Part shown: positions 1 through 8,655 of the stretch, piece after piece
Layout: each line of letters begins with the position of its first letter
How positions within the stretch are numbered: position 1 is the first letter of the stretch
Assembly (NCBI GenBank): GCA_040544425.1
Contig: JBEONO010000017.1
Location: 40,422 to 104,421 of the forward strand
DNA from: Solimicrobium sp040544425
GTDB taxonomy: Bacteria; Pseudomonadota; Gammaproteobacteria; Burkholderiales; Burkholderiaceae_D
Direction of reading: 5' to 3'
DNA: 64,000 nt
Notes under the pieces: model-generated
What the model was told of the DNA's origin: nothing
Databases searched by the model: none
Seen by the model: the letters and a program-made list of their open reading frames with translations, nothing else
Position numbers and translations under genes: made by a program

Positions 1-1
1 A

Positions 2-265
2 CAGGACTGGTCACTGGAGGCACTGGCCAATTTTGCCGGTATGTCGCGCAGCAGTTTTGCTGCGGTATTCAAACAGGAAGTAGGCGATACGCCGGGCAAT
101 TATCTGACGCGCTGGCGCATCATTTTGTCACAGGCATTGATCCGCGAAGGCGTGCCACTCAAGCTGGTGGCTGAACGGGTTGGTTATGACAGTCAGGCGG
201 GCTTTTTGCGAGCGTTCAAGATTGTGATGGGTCAATCGCCCACCAGCTGGAAAACGTCGCAATAG
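2..265 (+). CDS. AraC-family transcriptional regulator, C-terminal part (5' end outside window)
   Basis: The open frame runs in from the left edge, so only the C-terminal DNA-binding region is present, about 87 residues. It reads as the double helix-turn-helix of AraC/XylS regulators: a first helix pair around WSLEALANFAGMSRSSF, then YLTRWRI, then the second helix pair LVAERVGYDSQAGFLRAFK and the closing GQSPTSW. The sensor domain and real start are not visible, so the ligand and targets cannot be given. The next gene (fadE) is convergent and nothing ties the two together. Family assignment is firm; the role is unknown. Confidence 0.88.
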   Translation, partial: QDWSLEALANFAGMSRSSFAAVFKQEVGDTPGNYLTRWRIILSQALIREGVPLKLVAERVGYDSQAGFLRAFKIVMGQSPTSWKTSQ

Positions 266-382
266 AATTTGGTGCTGGAATTTTTCCCGACCGCCAGCCC
301 CGGTAGATCATCACAGCGAATCGCTTCGCTAAACAGAAGCGGCAAGAATAAGGGCTAGCCGCGCCCTGCTCTGTTCGGCAAC

Positions 383-2887
383 TCACATAGTCGACACTTT
401 TTCGATCAGATAGTCATGATCGCCTGCGCGCCTTGCGGCGTCCTGCGCTTCGCTGAAATCGGCGGGAAAATCATTGACCTGGATCGCCAGATTCGCAAAT
501 CTGGTGAAATCCAGAATCAGGCGCCGCTCTTCGATGGTGATGAGATCAGACAGCGACGCATGCATCACCCAGTCGTGCATCACCGCCAGATTCTGCGGCA
601 TCGGTTTGATGAGGCCGGCGCGTACCGGTTCTTTCAGGCGCAATTCCAGCTCCTTGAATCGCGGCAGCAGTTTGAGCGCCATATCGCAATTGGAGATGAC
701 GTCGCCAAATTCGCCGATCTTGAAAGACTGGGCCAGCAGCCGGTCGCGACTGGCGCCGTCGATCTGCATGGCAGTGGCAACCTGGATCATCAGGTGATCA
801 GAGGGAGCACGATAGCGCGCACCCAGAGGACTGATCGCCAGGCGCATTAACAGCGCCAGAGTCCGGTTGGGGAAATTATCCAGCACGCCGCCGATTGCCA
901 ACTGGGTCTGATTCAAGGCATCCTGAATTGACCAGTGCACGTAAGCTGCATCCGCTTCAGGTCGGCCCTCATCTTCAAAGCGTTTCAGTGTCGCTGAAAT
1001 CAGATACAGCTGCGACAGGATATCGCCGAGCCGGCCAGAGATCGATTCACGCCGTTTCAGCGAGCTGCCCAAGGCAATCATCGCCACGTCAGTCAGCACC
1101 GCAAAGGCGGCCGACAGGTGACTGACTGCGCGGTAGTAGCGATGCATGTCTTTCGCGGCCTGTTTCGGTGCGCCGATGAAGACGCTGCCGGTCCAGGTAG
1201 CAAGCACGGTGCGCAGCAGGTTACCGATAAAGAAACGCATATGCCCGAAAAACGCCGCATCAAAATCCAGTAATGATTTTTTGTGATTCAGTTCCTGTGC
1301 CGCGTGCATCTCCTTGAGCACAAACGGATGGGAACGGATCGCGCCCTGTCCGAAGATGATCAGGCAGCGGGTCAGAATGTTGGCGCCTTCGACCGTGATC
1401 GCTATCGGCAACTGCTGATAGGCGCGTGCCAGAAAATTGTCCGGCCCCATGCAAATGCCTTTGCCGCCCAATATATCCATGCCGTCATTGACGACTTTGC
1501 GGCCACGTTCAGTGACATGGTATTTGACGATGGCAGAAATGACGGCGGGCTTTTCACCCAGATCCAGCGCGACCGCCGAAAACTGGCGTGCGGCGTCCAT
1601 CATGTACAGATTGCCGCCCATTCTTGCCAGCGCTTCCTGCACGCCTTCGAACTGACCGATGGCGGTATGAAATTGACGCCGGATTGCAGCATAGGCGCTG
1701 GTACCACGCACCGCCAGTTTGGCCATGCCGACGTTTGACGAAGGCAGCGAAATGGCACGTCCGGCAGCCAGACATTCCATCAGCATGCGCCAGCCCTTGC
1801 CAAGCTGGGGGATGCCGCCGATGACCCATTCCATCGGAACAAATACATCGGTGCCCGAGGTTGGACCATTCTGAAACACGGCATTCAAGGGCCAGTGGCG
1901 ACGGCCGATGACCACGCCGGGGTGCGCGGTGGGAATCAACGCGCAGGTAATACCGATATCGACTTTGTGACGCAGAAGATTGTCTGGATCCATCACGCGA
2001 AACGCCAGGCCCAGCAGGCTCGCCACTGGCGCCAGCGTGATATAGCGTTTGGACCAGCTCACGCGCAGGCCGAGCGTCAGTTTTCCTTCGAACTCGGCGT
2101 GACAGACGATGCCGACATCGGGAATGGCGGCCGCATCGGAACCGGCGTAGGGATTGGTCAGGGCGAAACAGGGTATTTCCAGACCGCTGGCCAGACGCGG
2201 CAGGTAATAGTCCTTTTGGCGATCGGTACCATAGTGCAGCAACAACTCGGCCGGCCCCAGGGAATTGGGTACCATCACCGATACCGCCAAGGCCGAACAC
2301 TGACTGGAGAGCTTCATCACGACCTGGGAATGCATGTAGGCGGAAAATTCCTTGCCACCGTATTTTTTGGGAATGATCATCGCCAAAAAACCTTTGTCCT
2401 TGATGAATTGCCAGTCCTCGGGCGGCAGGTCGTGCCAGATCTGGGTAGTATCCCAATCCCTGACCATGCCACACAGTTCATTGACCTCATTATCCAGAAA
2501 TGCCTGCTCTTCATCAGTCAAAGACGGGGCGGGAAAGTTCAGTAATTTATTCCAGTCAGGTTTGCCGGAGAACAGATCGGCGTCCCACCAGATGGTCCCG
2601 GCTTCGAGCGCATCACGTTCGGTGTCGGACATGACTGGCAAAATCTGTTTGAATTTGGCGAGGATGGCAGGCGTGACCAGGCCAAGCCGCAGGGAGGGAA
2701 TTGCCAGTAGCAGGGTTGGGATGCCGAGCCACAGCAGCAGCAAGACGCTGACAGAAAACGGAATCGTTGCGCTGAAAAAGCCCAGCTCAATCCATACGAT
2801 CACGAACACAGCCCAATACAGGCCGGCCAGATCGAAATATACCAGCGCCGCGATGGCCAGCAATGCCACCAGTATCCATACTGTCAT
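383..2887 (-). CDS. fadE: Acyl-CoA dehydrogenase, FadE type (834 aa)
   Basis: Catalyses the first step of fatty-acid beta-oxidation, the FAD-dependent alpha,beta-desaturation of acyl-CoA. The length matches the long FadE family (about 815-830 aa). There are two or three hydrophobic N-terminal segments (residues 1-70), then the acyl-CoA dehydrogenase N-terminal, middle (LTNPYAGSDAAA near residue 245) and C-terminal domains (ITVEGANILTR near 490), followed by the extra C-terminal domain typical of FadE. The start has a GGAG ribosome site about 9 nt upstream. A 34-aa membrane ORF ends 12 nt before it and is probably cotranscribed. No operator could be recognised. Confidence 0.93.
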   Translation of the reverse strand: MTVWILVALLAIAALVYFDLAGLYWAVFVIVWIELGFFSATIPFSVSVLLLLWLGIPTLLLAIPSLRLGLVTPAILAKFKQILPVMSDTERDALEAGTIWWDADLFSGKPDWNKLLNFPAPSLTDEEQAFLDNEVNELCGMVRDWDTTQIWHDLPPEDWQFIKDKGFLAMIIPKKYGGKEFSAYMHSQVVMKLSSQCSALAVSVMVPNSLGPAELLLHYGTDRQKDYYLPRLASGLEIPCFALTNPYAGSDAAAIPDVGIVCHAEFEGKLTLGLRVSWSKRYITLAPVASLLGLAFRVMDPDNLLRHKVDIGITCALIPTAHPGVVIGRRHWPLNAVFQNGPTSGTDVFVPMEWVIGGIPQLGKGWRMLMECLAAGRAISLPSSNVGMAKLAVRGTSAYAAIRRQFHTAIGQFEGVQEALARMGGNLYMMDAARQFSAVALDLGEKPAVISAIVKYHVTERGRKVVNDGMDILGGKGICMGPDNFLARAYQQLPIAITVEGANILTRCLIIFGQGAIRSHPFVLKEMHAAQELNHKKSLLDFDAAFFGHMRFFIGNLLRTVLATWTGSVFIGAPKQAAKDMHRYYRAVSHLSAAFAVLTDVAMIALGSSLKRRESISGRLGDILSQLYLISATLKRFEDEGRPEADAAYVHWSIQDALNQTQLAIGGVLDNFPNRTLALLMRLAISPLGARYRAPSDHLMIQVATAMQIDGASRDRLLAQSFKIGEFGDVISNCDMALKLLPRFKELELRLKEPVRAGLIKPMPQNLAVMHDWVMHASLSDLITIEERRLILDFTRFANLAIQVNDFPADFSEAQDAARRAGDHDYLIEKVSTM

Positions 2888-2899
2888 GACCGCGCTCCA

Positions 2900-3004
2900 T
2901 TAATCCGATTGTGCCCAGGCGTTCCAGGCAGGACGAACGATGAAGACCATCAATCCGGTCATGAATAAACTGATCGTCAGAGCGAGTATGAAATTGTTTG
3001 ACAT
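2900..3004 (-). CDS. Small single-pass membrane protein (34 aa) upstream of fadE
   Basis: A 34-codon ORF starting MSNNFILALTISLFMTG and ending in WNAWAQSD. It has a ribosome site (AGAGGAAATACC-ATG) and one hydrophobic helix of about 20 residues. It stops 12 nt before fadE on the same strand, so the two are probably one transcript. No family is recognised. It could be a small membrane partner of the membrane-anchored FadE or a translated leader that couples to it. Good Shine-Dalgarno plus a clean hydrophobic helix are the only support. Confidence 0.55.
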   Translation of the reverse strand: MSNNFILALTISLFMTGLMVFIVRPAWNAWAQSD

Positions 3005-3044
3005 GGTATTTCCTCTTTGATTAAACAGCCGGACAACAACCAGA

Positions 3045-3332
3045 TTAAATCTGGTTTTTCAAATAGCGGAACGCTTTCTGCAAAGCCGCAAATATTGTTT
3101 CGATTTCCTGCATCAGAACATTCCAGGACTGTTCGGTAGCCGTTTTCAATTCAAGCAGTTTTGCTGACACAGACTCGCACTGCTGTCTGAGCTTGGCCAT
3201 CTCATCGCGGTAAATCGACTGCGTCACGCTGTCGCGCTGGCGGCCAAATTCTTCCAGTTCCAGCATGGAGATTTTCATTTCAACGAGTTGATTTTCCATG
3301 CCTGCCCGATATTGCTCTTTTGGTGACATCAT
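3045..3332 (-). CDS. Small predicted coiled-coil protein (95 aa)
   Basis: Hydrophilic, helix-forming protein with heptad-like leucines (MEISMLELEEF region through LLELKTATEQ), no signal peptide and no membrane segment, so probably a cytoplasmic coiled coil. The first ATG is preceded by GGAG at 8 nt. It lies between the WXPGXW-repeat protein gene and the fadE pair, all on the minus strand. I do not recognise a family, and function is unknown. Confidence 0.6.
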   Translation of the reverse strand: MMSPKEQYRAGMENQLVEMKISMLELEEFGRQRDSVTQSIYRDEMAKLRQQCESVSAKLLELKTATEQSWNVLMQEIETIFAALQKAFRYLKNQI

Positions 3333-3377
3333 ATTTTTTTCTCCGACTTGGACTGGCAGCTTGAGCCTGCCTGCGCA

Positions 3378-4388
3378 TTATTTTTCTTTATGATCTTCCC
3401 CATGTCCGGCAGGGCGATTCTCATGCTGCTGAGCCGGATGCTGCTGTGGTTGATTTTCGTGTTGAGGCTGAGGCTGACGCTGTTGCGGCTGATTTTCGTG
3501 TTGAGGCTGAGGCTGACGCTGTTGCGGCTGATTTTCGTGTTGCGGCTGAGGCTGACGCTGCTGTGGTCGATTTTCATGTTGCGGCTGAGGCTGACGCTGT
3601 TGTTGCTGATTCTCGCGTTGCGGCTGAGGCGCACGTGCCTGCGGTCTTTGCTGTGACGCTGCAGCGCGCTCGGCTCTGGTGTGCTCGACATTGGCGGCAT
3701 TGTAGGCGCCCGGTTCCGGCGTGGCGGCGACTCGCGGCGCGCCGTGATTGACCGACATGCGCTGATCCGGCATGGTATGTGCCTGAGTTTCGTGTTCCGC
3801 CTGACGCGAGGTAGCCTGGTTATGCGGCATGCTGTTAATGATCTGCTCGTTCTTCGATGCACTCATCTGCACACCACCCCGGCCGCCGTTGAAACTGACG
3901 TGAGTGTTTTGCACATTGGTGACACGGGATGAATAGACATTGGTCACGTGCACATTGCTGACATTATTGACGGTCCGGTTGTAGCTGAACGAACCGCGAT
4001 CCCAATAGCCACCCTGATATCCGACACCGGCATAACCATGACCGTAATTAATCCCGCCGTAATAACCGATATGGTCGCCCCAGTAGCCGCGATTCCACGA
4101 ATAATTATTACCCTCATGTCCCCAGTAACCAGGTGTCCAGAGTGCCCCGACATACGGCGCGTTGACCCAGGTGCCAGGCACCCAGTAATAATCGTTTTCA
4201 TTCGGGTTCCATGACCAGTAACCCGGCGTCCACAAATAACCATCACCCGGAATCGCCGGCTGCTCATACACCGGCAATTCAGGTGGCGGCAATTCAATGC
4301 CAACCGACACTGAAATCTGCGCATGCACCAGCGGCGCCATGGCAAACATCATTGACAGCAACAACGGTTTGTAGAGATAGGTTTTCAT
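3378..4388 (-). CDS. Exported WXPGXW-repeat protein with Gln/Pro-rich 13-residue repeats
   Basis: The chosen start gives a clean Sec signal peptide (MKTYLYKPLLLSMMFAMAPLVHA); an ATG 24 nt upstream would add only a charged tail. The N-terminal half contains several aromatic repeats of the form YLWTPGYW, YYWVPGTW, ALWTPGYW, YSWNRGYW, as in the YXWGXW/BcpO-related WXXGXW repeat family of betaproteobacteria. The C-terminal third is a low-complexity tract built from about five copies of a 13-residue unit (QPQHENQPQQRQP), ending in a His/Glu/Lys tail. Probably periplasmic or surface exposed. The biochemical role of the family is not known. Confidence 0.8.
   Translation of the reverse strand: MKTYLYKPLLLSMMFAMAPLVHAQISVSVGIELPPPELPVYEQPAIPGDGYLWTPGYWSWNPNENDYYWVPGTWVNAPYVGALWTPGYWGHEGNNYSWNRGYWGDHIGYYGGINYGHGYAGVGYQGGYWDRGSFSYNRTVNNVSNVHVTNVYSSRVTNVQNTHVSFNGGRGGVQMSASKNEQIINSMPHNQATSRQAEHETQAHTMPDQRMSVNHGAPRVAATPEPGAYNAANVEHTRAERAAASQQRPQARAPQPQRENQQQQRQPQPQHENRPQQRQPQPQHENQPQQRQPQPQHENQPQQRQPQPQHENQPQQHPAQQHENRPAGHGEDHKEK
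3440..3625 (-). repeat. 39-nt coding minisatellite
   Basis: About five near-identical 39-nt units inside the WXPGXW protein gene encode the 13-residue Gln/Pro/His repeat. The unit is an exact multiple of three, so copy-number changes keep the frame. The first units are almost identical and the outer ones are diverged. Confidence 0.85.
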
Positions 4389-4539
4389 GCAGGTCCATTT
4401 ACGTCGCAGCACGCGACAACAAGTGATGATCGGAAAACCGTATCATGGACTTTCTGCAGCGGGTGTCTGTATCCTGGCGCACATAGGACTATATGGAGGG
4501 CGTGTTGAACTTATTTCGGCCTTGCCCAACGTTGCCCGC

Positions 4540-5121
4540 CTATTCGGCTTTTCTCGTCAACGCATACACCGCGCTAACCCAAAGGATAAGCCCGATCCCC
4601 AACGATCCAATCGCACTCGCAGGACCTGCGACTGACAGCCACGGATACGCAATGGCCCACGCCATCAACGCGATACCGGATACATAGTGCGGGAAGTAAC
4701 GAAACAGGTGTGCCAGTGGCATGAAGTGCGCGCCGATAATAAAGATTACCGCAGGGATCGCCCATTCCGGTTTGCCCACATTGTTCAAGACGTTCACGGT
4801 GATCAGGATCGCCACCCATTATCCGACGTTGACGATATGGAAGCGGCTATCGGTATTCTTTTTCTGTACCGGGTCGATCATGTCCACGGCGGCTTTGTTG
4901 TGCCGGTAGACCGTGATCGCGCACAGCAGCAATAACAGGCCGATCAGCACAACACTGATCAATAAACTCCAGTTGGAGGGATGGGACGCCTGCGCCCAGT
5001 TACTGATCCAGGCGCAACCGAATACGGAAAAAAACATGGCACCGATGGCGCGGCCGGCCCGTGCCGCTGATGGGACGGTTGCGGTGTTTGAAAAATTTGC
5101 GATGTTGGATTGCTGTGTCAT
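4540..5121 (-). pseudogene. Conserved-type membrane protein gene interrupted by an in-frame TAA
   Basis: Two segments lie in the same frame and are separated only by a TAA at 4819-4821. The upstream part (start MTQQSNIANFSN, ribosome site GGGGCAGAC) carries one or two hydrophobic helices and ends FHIVNVG. The downstream part continues WVAILITVNVLNNVGKPEW with three more hydrophobic helices. Together they read like one five-helix membrane protein of about 193 residues, with the stop standing where a GAA/CAA codon would fit. A GTG directly after the stop could allow reinitiation, so a split but expressed protein is possible. A sequencing error is the other explanation. The family cannot be named with confidence. 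Confidence 0.6.
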
Positions 5122-5251
5122 GTCTGCCCCCTGGCTTGGTTTGATTTCAGAAACTGCTGTTGATGCATGCAGTCTGGCAGGGACAGGGGAGACGGGTAAT
5201 TGCCAACTGTCAGGACATGTGGGTGACAAACGTCATGACATGCCGAGGGCA

Positions 5252-5274
5252 TAAAAAAACCGCCACTGGCGGTT
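5252..5274 (-). terminator. Rho-independent terminator after the 46-aa ORF
   Basis: On the minus strand a 7-bp stem (AACCGCC/GGCGGTT) with a 3-nt loop is followed by seven T residues. It lies 36 nt after the stop of the 46-aa ORF, which supports that ORF being a real transcription unit. Confidence 0.75.
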
Positions 5275-5310
5275 CGACGGGATCGGTAATCCGTGGCAAA
5301 GCTGTGCCGA

Positions 5311-5451
5311 TTACATCAATCGTGGCAAAACGATCACAGTTGATACTGCCAGAGCGGACAACAAAAACAGGCTCCAGAAGGAGTCATTGGCGAAAAATGT
5401 CGACAGGTCGGATTCATTGAAATCCTGGATACGTTGGATAAAAGCAGTCAT
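5311..5451 (-). CDS. Small membrane protein (46 aa)
   Basis: ORF MTAFIQRIQDFNESDLSTFF... with an acidic amphipathic N-terminal part and one C-terminal membrane helix (SLFLLSALAVSTVIVLPRL). The ribosome site is GAGG, 7 nt before the ATG, and a T-run terminator stands just downstream, so this looks like a monocistronic unit. It is too short for family recognition. It resembles small stress-type single-pass proteins in shape only. Confidence 0.55.
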   Translation of the reverse strand: MTAFIQRIQDFNESDLSTFFANDSFWSLFLLSALAVSTVIVLPRLM

Positions 5452-5737
5452 GGTAGGCCTCATTTGAAATTAATTTGGTTTTTGCACACTCACTATATTG
5501 CAGCGCAACATATAACTCCAATTGTGTTTTCTGATAGTGATTATACGTTTTATGAATGATTGTTTTTATTGTTATGAGCCGGAAAAGTGTGCGATCGAGC
5601 CAGTGGCGCTCTGGGATGGAGCAAAAGTTGGCTGCACCGGACATGGTCAAAAGCTTATCAAAACTTGCAAGCAGTCAACAGAGGAATCCGGGATAATAGC
5701 AGCCATCCAAAAATCAACCCAATATCAAGGAATTCCC

Positions 5738-7411
5738 ATGAAGAGCGACTTAGAGATTGCCCAGGCAGCCAGACTAAAAAAAATCATCCCCTTAGCCGCT
5801 GAAAAAATCGGTATTCCTGAAGACGCTCTGAGTCCTTATGGACATTACAAAGCCAAACTCTCGCTCGACTACATCCGCTCACTCGTTGACCAGCCGCAAG
5901 GAAAATTAATCCTCGTTACCGCGATTTCACCCACGCCCGCCGGTGAGGGCAAATCCACGACCACAGTCGGACTGACTGATGCGATGAATGCGATCGGCAA
6001 AAAAACGCTGACCTGCATCCGTGAACCCTCGCTCGGTCCGGTATTTGGCATGAAAGGCGGCGCAACCGGTGGCGGCCGGGCGCAGGTGGTGCCGATGGAA
6101 GATATCAATCTGCATTTCACCGGTGACTTCAATGCCATCGCCCTGGCCAACAATCTGCTGGCGGCACTGATCGACAATCACATCCATCACGGCAATGCAC
6201 TGAAAATCGACACGCGCCGCATTACCTGGAAACGGGTCATCGATATGAATGACCGCGCCCTGCGCAAGATCACCATTGGCCTGGGCGGCCCGGGAAATGG
6301 TTTTGTGCGGGAAGACGGCTTCGATATTGTGGTGGCCTCGGAAGTGATGGCGATATTCTGTCTGGCCAACGACTTTCAGGATTTGAAAAATCGCCTCGGC
6401 AGGATTGTGGTTGGCACCAGCTTTGACAAGACACCGATCCTGGCCAGCGATCTGGACGGACATGGCGCGATGGCGGCCTTGTTGGCAGAAGCCTTCGCAC
6501 CGAATGTTGTGCAAACCCTGGAAGGCAATATCGCCTTGCTGCACGGCGGCCCGTTCGCCAATATCGCGCATGGCTGCAATTCGGTGATAGCCACCAAGAC
6601 GGCCTTGAAACTGGCCGACTATGTGGTGACCGAAGCCGGGTTCGGTGCCGATCTTGGCGCAGAAAAATTTATCGATATCAAATGCCGCAAATCCGGTCTG
6701 GTGCCGTCGGCAGTAGTGCTGGTCGCCACCGTGCGTTCGCTGAAATATCATGGCGGGGTTGAAGTGAAGGACACCGGCAAGGAAAATCTGGATGCGCTCA
6801 AAAAGGGGCTGGTCAATCTGGAAAAGCACATCACCAATATCCGCGATCACTACGGCATGCCCTGCGTGGTGGCGATCAATCACTTCACGCATGACACCGA
6901 TGCCGAGATTGACTTGCTCAAGTCTGCGGCCGCACGCTATGGCGTCGAAGTGATCCTGGCCAGACATTGGGCCGAGGGTGGTGCCGGTGCGACCGATCTG
7001 GCGCATGCGGTGGTCAAGCTGTGCGAACAGCCGTCACGCATGACCTTTGTGTATGAAGACAACATCCCCTTGATCGATAAAATCAGAACCGTGGCCAGCA
7101 AGATTTACGGCGCGGGCGAAGTGTCGGCCGATAAAGCCATTCTGAAAAAACTGACCGAATATGAAGATGACGGTTATGGCCACTACCCGGTATGCATCGC
7201 GAAGACACAGTACTCATTTTCAACCGACGCGAGCCTGCGCGGCGCGCCGACCGGGCACACCTTGAATATCCGTGAAGTGCGTCTGTCGGCCGGTGCCGAA
7301 TTTATCGTGGTGGTATGTGGCGACATCATGACTATGCCGGGCCTGCCGAAAGTTCCTGCGGCCAATTCGATTGATGCGGATGCCAATGGGAAAATTTCAG
7401 GATTGTTCTAG
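5738..7411 (+). CDS. fhs: Formate--tetrahydrofolate ligase
   Basis: Makes 10-formyl-tetrahydrofolate from formate, THF and ATP, feeding cytosolic one-carbon metabolism. At 557 residues it has the usual family length. The ATP-binding loop TPAGEGKSTT is near residue 66, followed by REPSLGPVFGMKGGATGGG and the FTGDFNAI segment, all family hallmarks; it ends MPGLPKVPAANSID. The start is fixed by AAGGA about 6 nt upstream; the frame is open further upstream, but that extension is not homologous to the family. Monocistronic, with repeats directly downstream. Confidence 0.97.
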   Translation: MKSDLEIAQAARLKKIIPLAAEKIGIPEDALSPYGHYKAKLSLDYIRSLVDQPQGKLILVTAISPTPAGEGKSTTTVGLTDAMNAIGKKTLTCIREPSLGPVFGMKGGATGGGRAQVVPMEDINLHFTGDFNAIALANNLLAALIDNHIHHGNALKIDTRRITWKRVIDMNDRALRKITIGLGGPGNGFVREDGFDIVVASEVMAIFCLANDFQDLKNRLGRIVVGTSFDKTPILASDLDGHGAMAALLAEAFAPNVVQTLEGNIALLHGGPFANIAHGCNSVIATKTALKLADYVVTEAGFGADLGAEKFIDIKCRKSGLVPSAVVLVATVRSLKYHGGVEVKDTGKENLDALKKGLVNLEKHITNIRDHYGMPCVVAINHFTHDTDAEIDLLKSAAARYGVEVILARHWAEGGAGATDLAHAVVKLCEQPSRMTFVYEDNIPLIDKIRTVASKIYGAGEVSADKAILKKLTEYEDDGYGHYPVCIAKTQYSFSTDASLRGAPTGHTLNIREVRLSAGAEFIVVVCGDIMTMPGLPKVPAANSIDADANGKISGLF

Positions 7412-7444
7412 GACTACTGCATCATAAATTTAGATGTTCCGTCC

Positions 7445-7514
7445 AGGCGACCCCGTCTGGGCGACCCCGTCTAGGCGACCCCGTCTAGGCGACCCCGTCT
7501 AGGCGACCCCGTCT
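7445..7514. repeat. Five tandem copies of a 14-nt unit
   Basis: Unit AGGCGACCCCGTCT occurs five times head to tail without spacers; copy two has G for A at its first base. It is intergenic, just after fhs, and abuts the inverted repeat at 7515-7625. It is too short and spacer-free to be a CRISPR array. Confidence 0.92.
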
Positions 7515-7625
7515 TTCCCGCGGTTTCAGGCGGGAATACAGTGGCGTTTTCGGTGTTAATTAAAACGACTTGCCCGTTGAATCAACAGCCTAACGACACT
7601 AGGTTCCCGCCTGAAACCGCGGGAA
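7515..7625. repeat. Large inverted repeat with 22-nt arms (REP-like)
   Basis: Arms at 7515-7536 and 7604-7625 are perfect inverted copies (TTCCCGCGGTTTCAGGCGGG plus AA). Each arm also contains its own TTCCCGC/GCGGGAA hairpin. The spacer is 67 nt. The element sits between convergent fhs and the membrane-protein gene. The GCGGGAA core recurs at 15938-16010, suggesting a dispersed genomic repeat; it may also act as a transcript-end structure, although no T-run follows. Confidence 0.8.
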
Positions 7626-7672
7626 CGACGAGAACGTGCCGGGGTAAATTTGTGACACCGTGGTACTGGTAG

Positions 7673-8515
7673 TCAATGAAGAAAGCGGCGCGATCCAAGC
7701 TGAACGATTGCCGCCGCCAGCACCGCAAGAACAAAAGCCACGGCTACGCCAGCACCGTGCAGCAGTAGTGCCAGGGTAAAACAAAAGGTTGAGAAGGAAT
7801 ACCAGCCGAGCATCATCCCCTTCAAAAACAGAATGGCAAATTCCCGGCCCGCACTGCGATGCGAAAACACGGTCAGGATGCTGCTCATGACCGGAAACAT
7901 CATCAGAATACCGGCCAGGCGCGGTCCTAGATTGTGCGCAGAATAAGTGATTAACATCACCAGCGCTGCGCCCAAAATCATACGCAGGGGCAGGTCGTAT
8001 CTGACCGGTTTGATCTTCACGACAGGAAGAGTCACCACCGGGAACAGGCGCGGCGCGACCACCACCGACACCAGCGCGAGCAGCGCCGCCTGAACCAGTG
8101 ACATCGGCACGGCAGCCAGACCCAGCACAGCAATAAAATAAACCAGCAAGGCCACCACCAAACATCCCACCCAGTGCAGGCGCATCGCGGCCCACGAATA
8201 ACCGAGACTGAATACCACAATCGCCAACACGGCAGACAACGTGCCGGTTGCAGCAGTAGCGGCAAACTCCGCGCCATGGTCGAGCGCGACAAACAGCAGG
8301 ATAGGTCCGGCAATGATCGGAAATGCTGACAGCCACCCGGCAACCTTGGGTCCCCAGCGACGACCGGCCAGGGTGACCAGTCCGATCAGGGTTGGAACGA
8401 GCAGCAGTTTGATGAGACAGAGAATCGACAAGATTTTTATACCGGGTGCTTGCGCGGCACATTGCAACAGAACAGCGTCAGCGACACCCTCGTGAAAAGT
8501 GCCGTATCTTGCCAC
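7673..8515 (-). CDS. Polytopic membrane protein (about 280 aa), unknown function
   Basis: Around eight hydrophobic helices spread over the whole length (for example LLLVPTLIGLVTLAG, AIVVFSLGYSWAAM, LVVALLVYFIAVLGL, ILMMFPVMSSILTVF), with a family-like GRRWGPKVAGWLSAFPIIAGP loop. No catalytic motif is seen. The N-terminus is uncertain: the first 27 residues are not membrane-like and translation may begin later, near KILSILCLIKLL, possibly from a TTG. It is divergent from the M61 peptidase gene. A transporter or permease-like role is only a guess. Confidence 0.72.
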   Translation of the reverse strand: MARYGTFHEGVADAVLLQCAAQAPGIKILSILCLIKLLLVPTLIGLVTLAGRRWGPKVAGWLSAFPIIAGPILLFVALDHGAEFAATAATGTLSAVLAIVVFSLGYSWAAMRLHWVGCLVVALLVYFIAVLGLAAVPMSLVQAALLALVSVVVAPRLFPVVTLPVVKIKPVRYDLPLRMILGAALVMLITYSAHNLGPRLAGILMMFPVMSSILTVFSHRSAGREFAILFLKGMMLGWYSFSTFCFTLALLLHGAGVAVAFVLAVLAAAIVQLGSRRFLH

Positions 8516-8655
8516 GATTGTATTTTTGAGACAACCGCAGAGATCTTGTGCAAAGCATTCACAAATTTATTTACTTGGCTAAGTGAACTCGCTACTCTCT
8601 TACCACCCTGCCATGTTCAGCCGGATTCATCCCTACCATTCCCATAAGGATCAGC

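Noticed and set aside
1554..2474. 306-codon minus-strand frame within fadE in another phase
   Set aside because: The fadE frame contains the conserved acyl-CoA dehydrogenase motifs; the other phase is Arg/Gly-rich noise.
5522..5737. N-terminal extension of Fhs
   Set aside because: The extension has no family similarity and the family start with AAGGA fits at 5738. A folate riboswitch was considered for this leader but no matching structure was seen.
5927..7006. Long open frame on the minus strand inside fhs
   Set aside because: It is antisense to a fully conserved enzyme, has His/Gln/Arg-rich non-protein-like content and no ribosome site; a codon-bias shadow.
7445..7514. CRISPR array
   Set aside because: The repeats are 14 nt and have no spacers between them, and there are no cas genes nearby.
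7599..8462. Alternative minus-strand frame over the 280-aa membrane protein
   Set aside because: Rich in Cys/Arg/Gly with no helix pattern; the chosen frame gives regular membrane helices.
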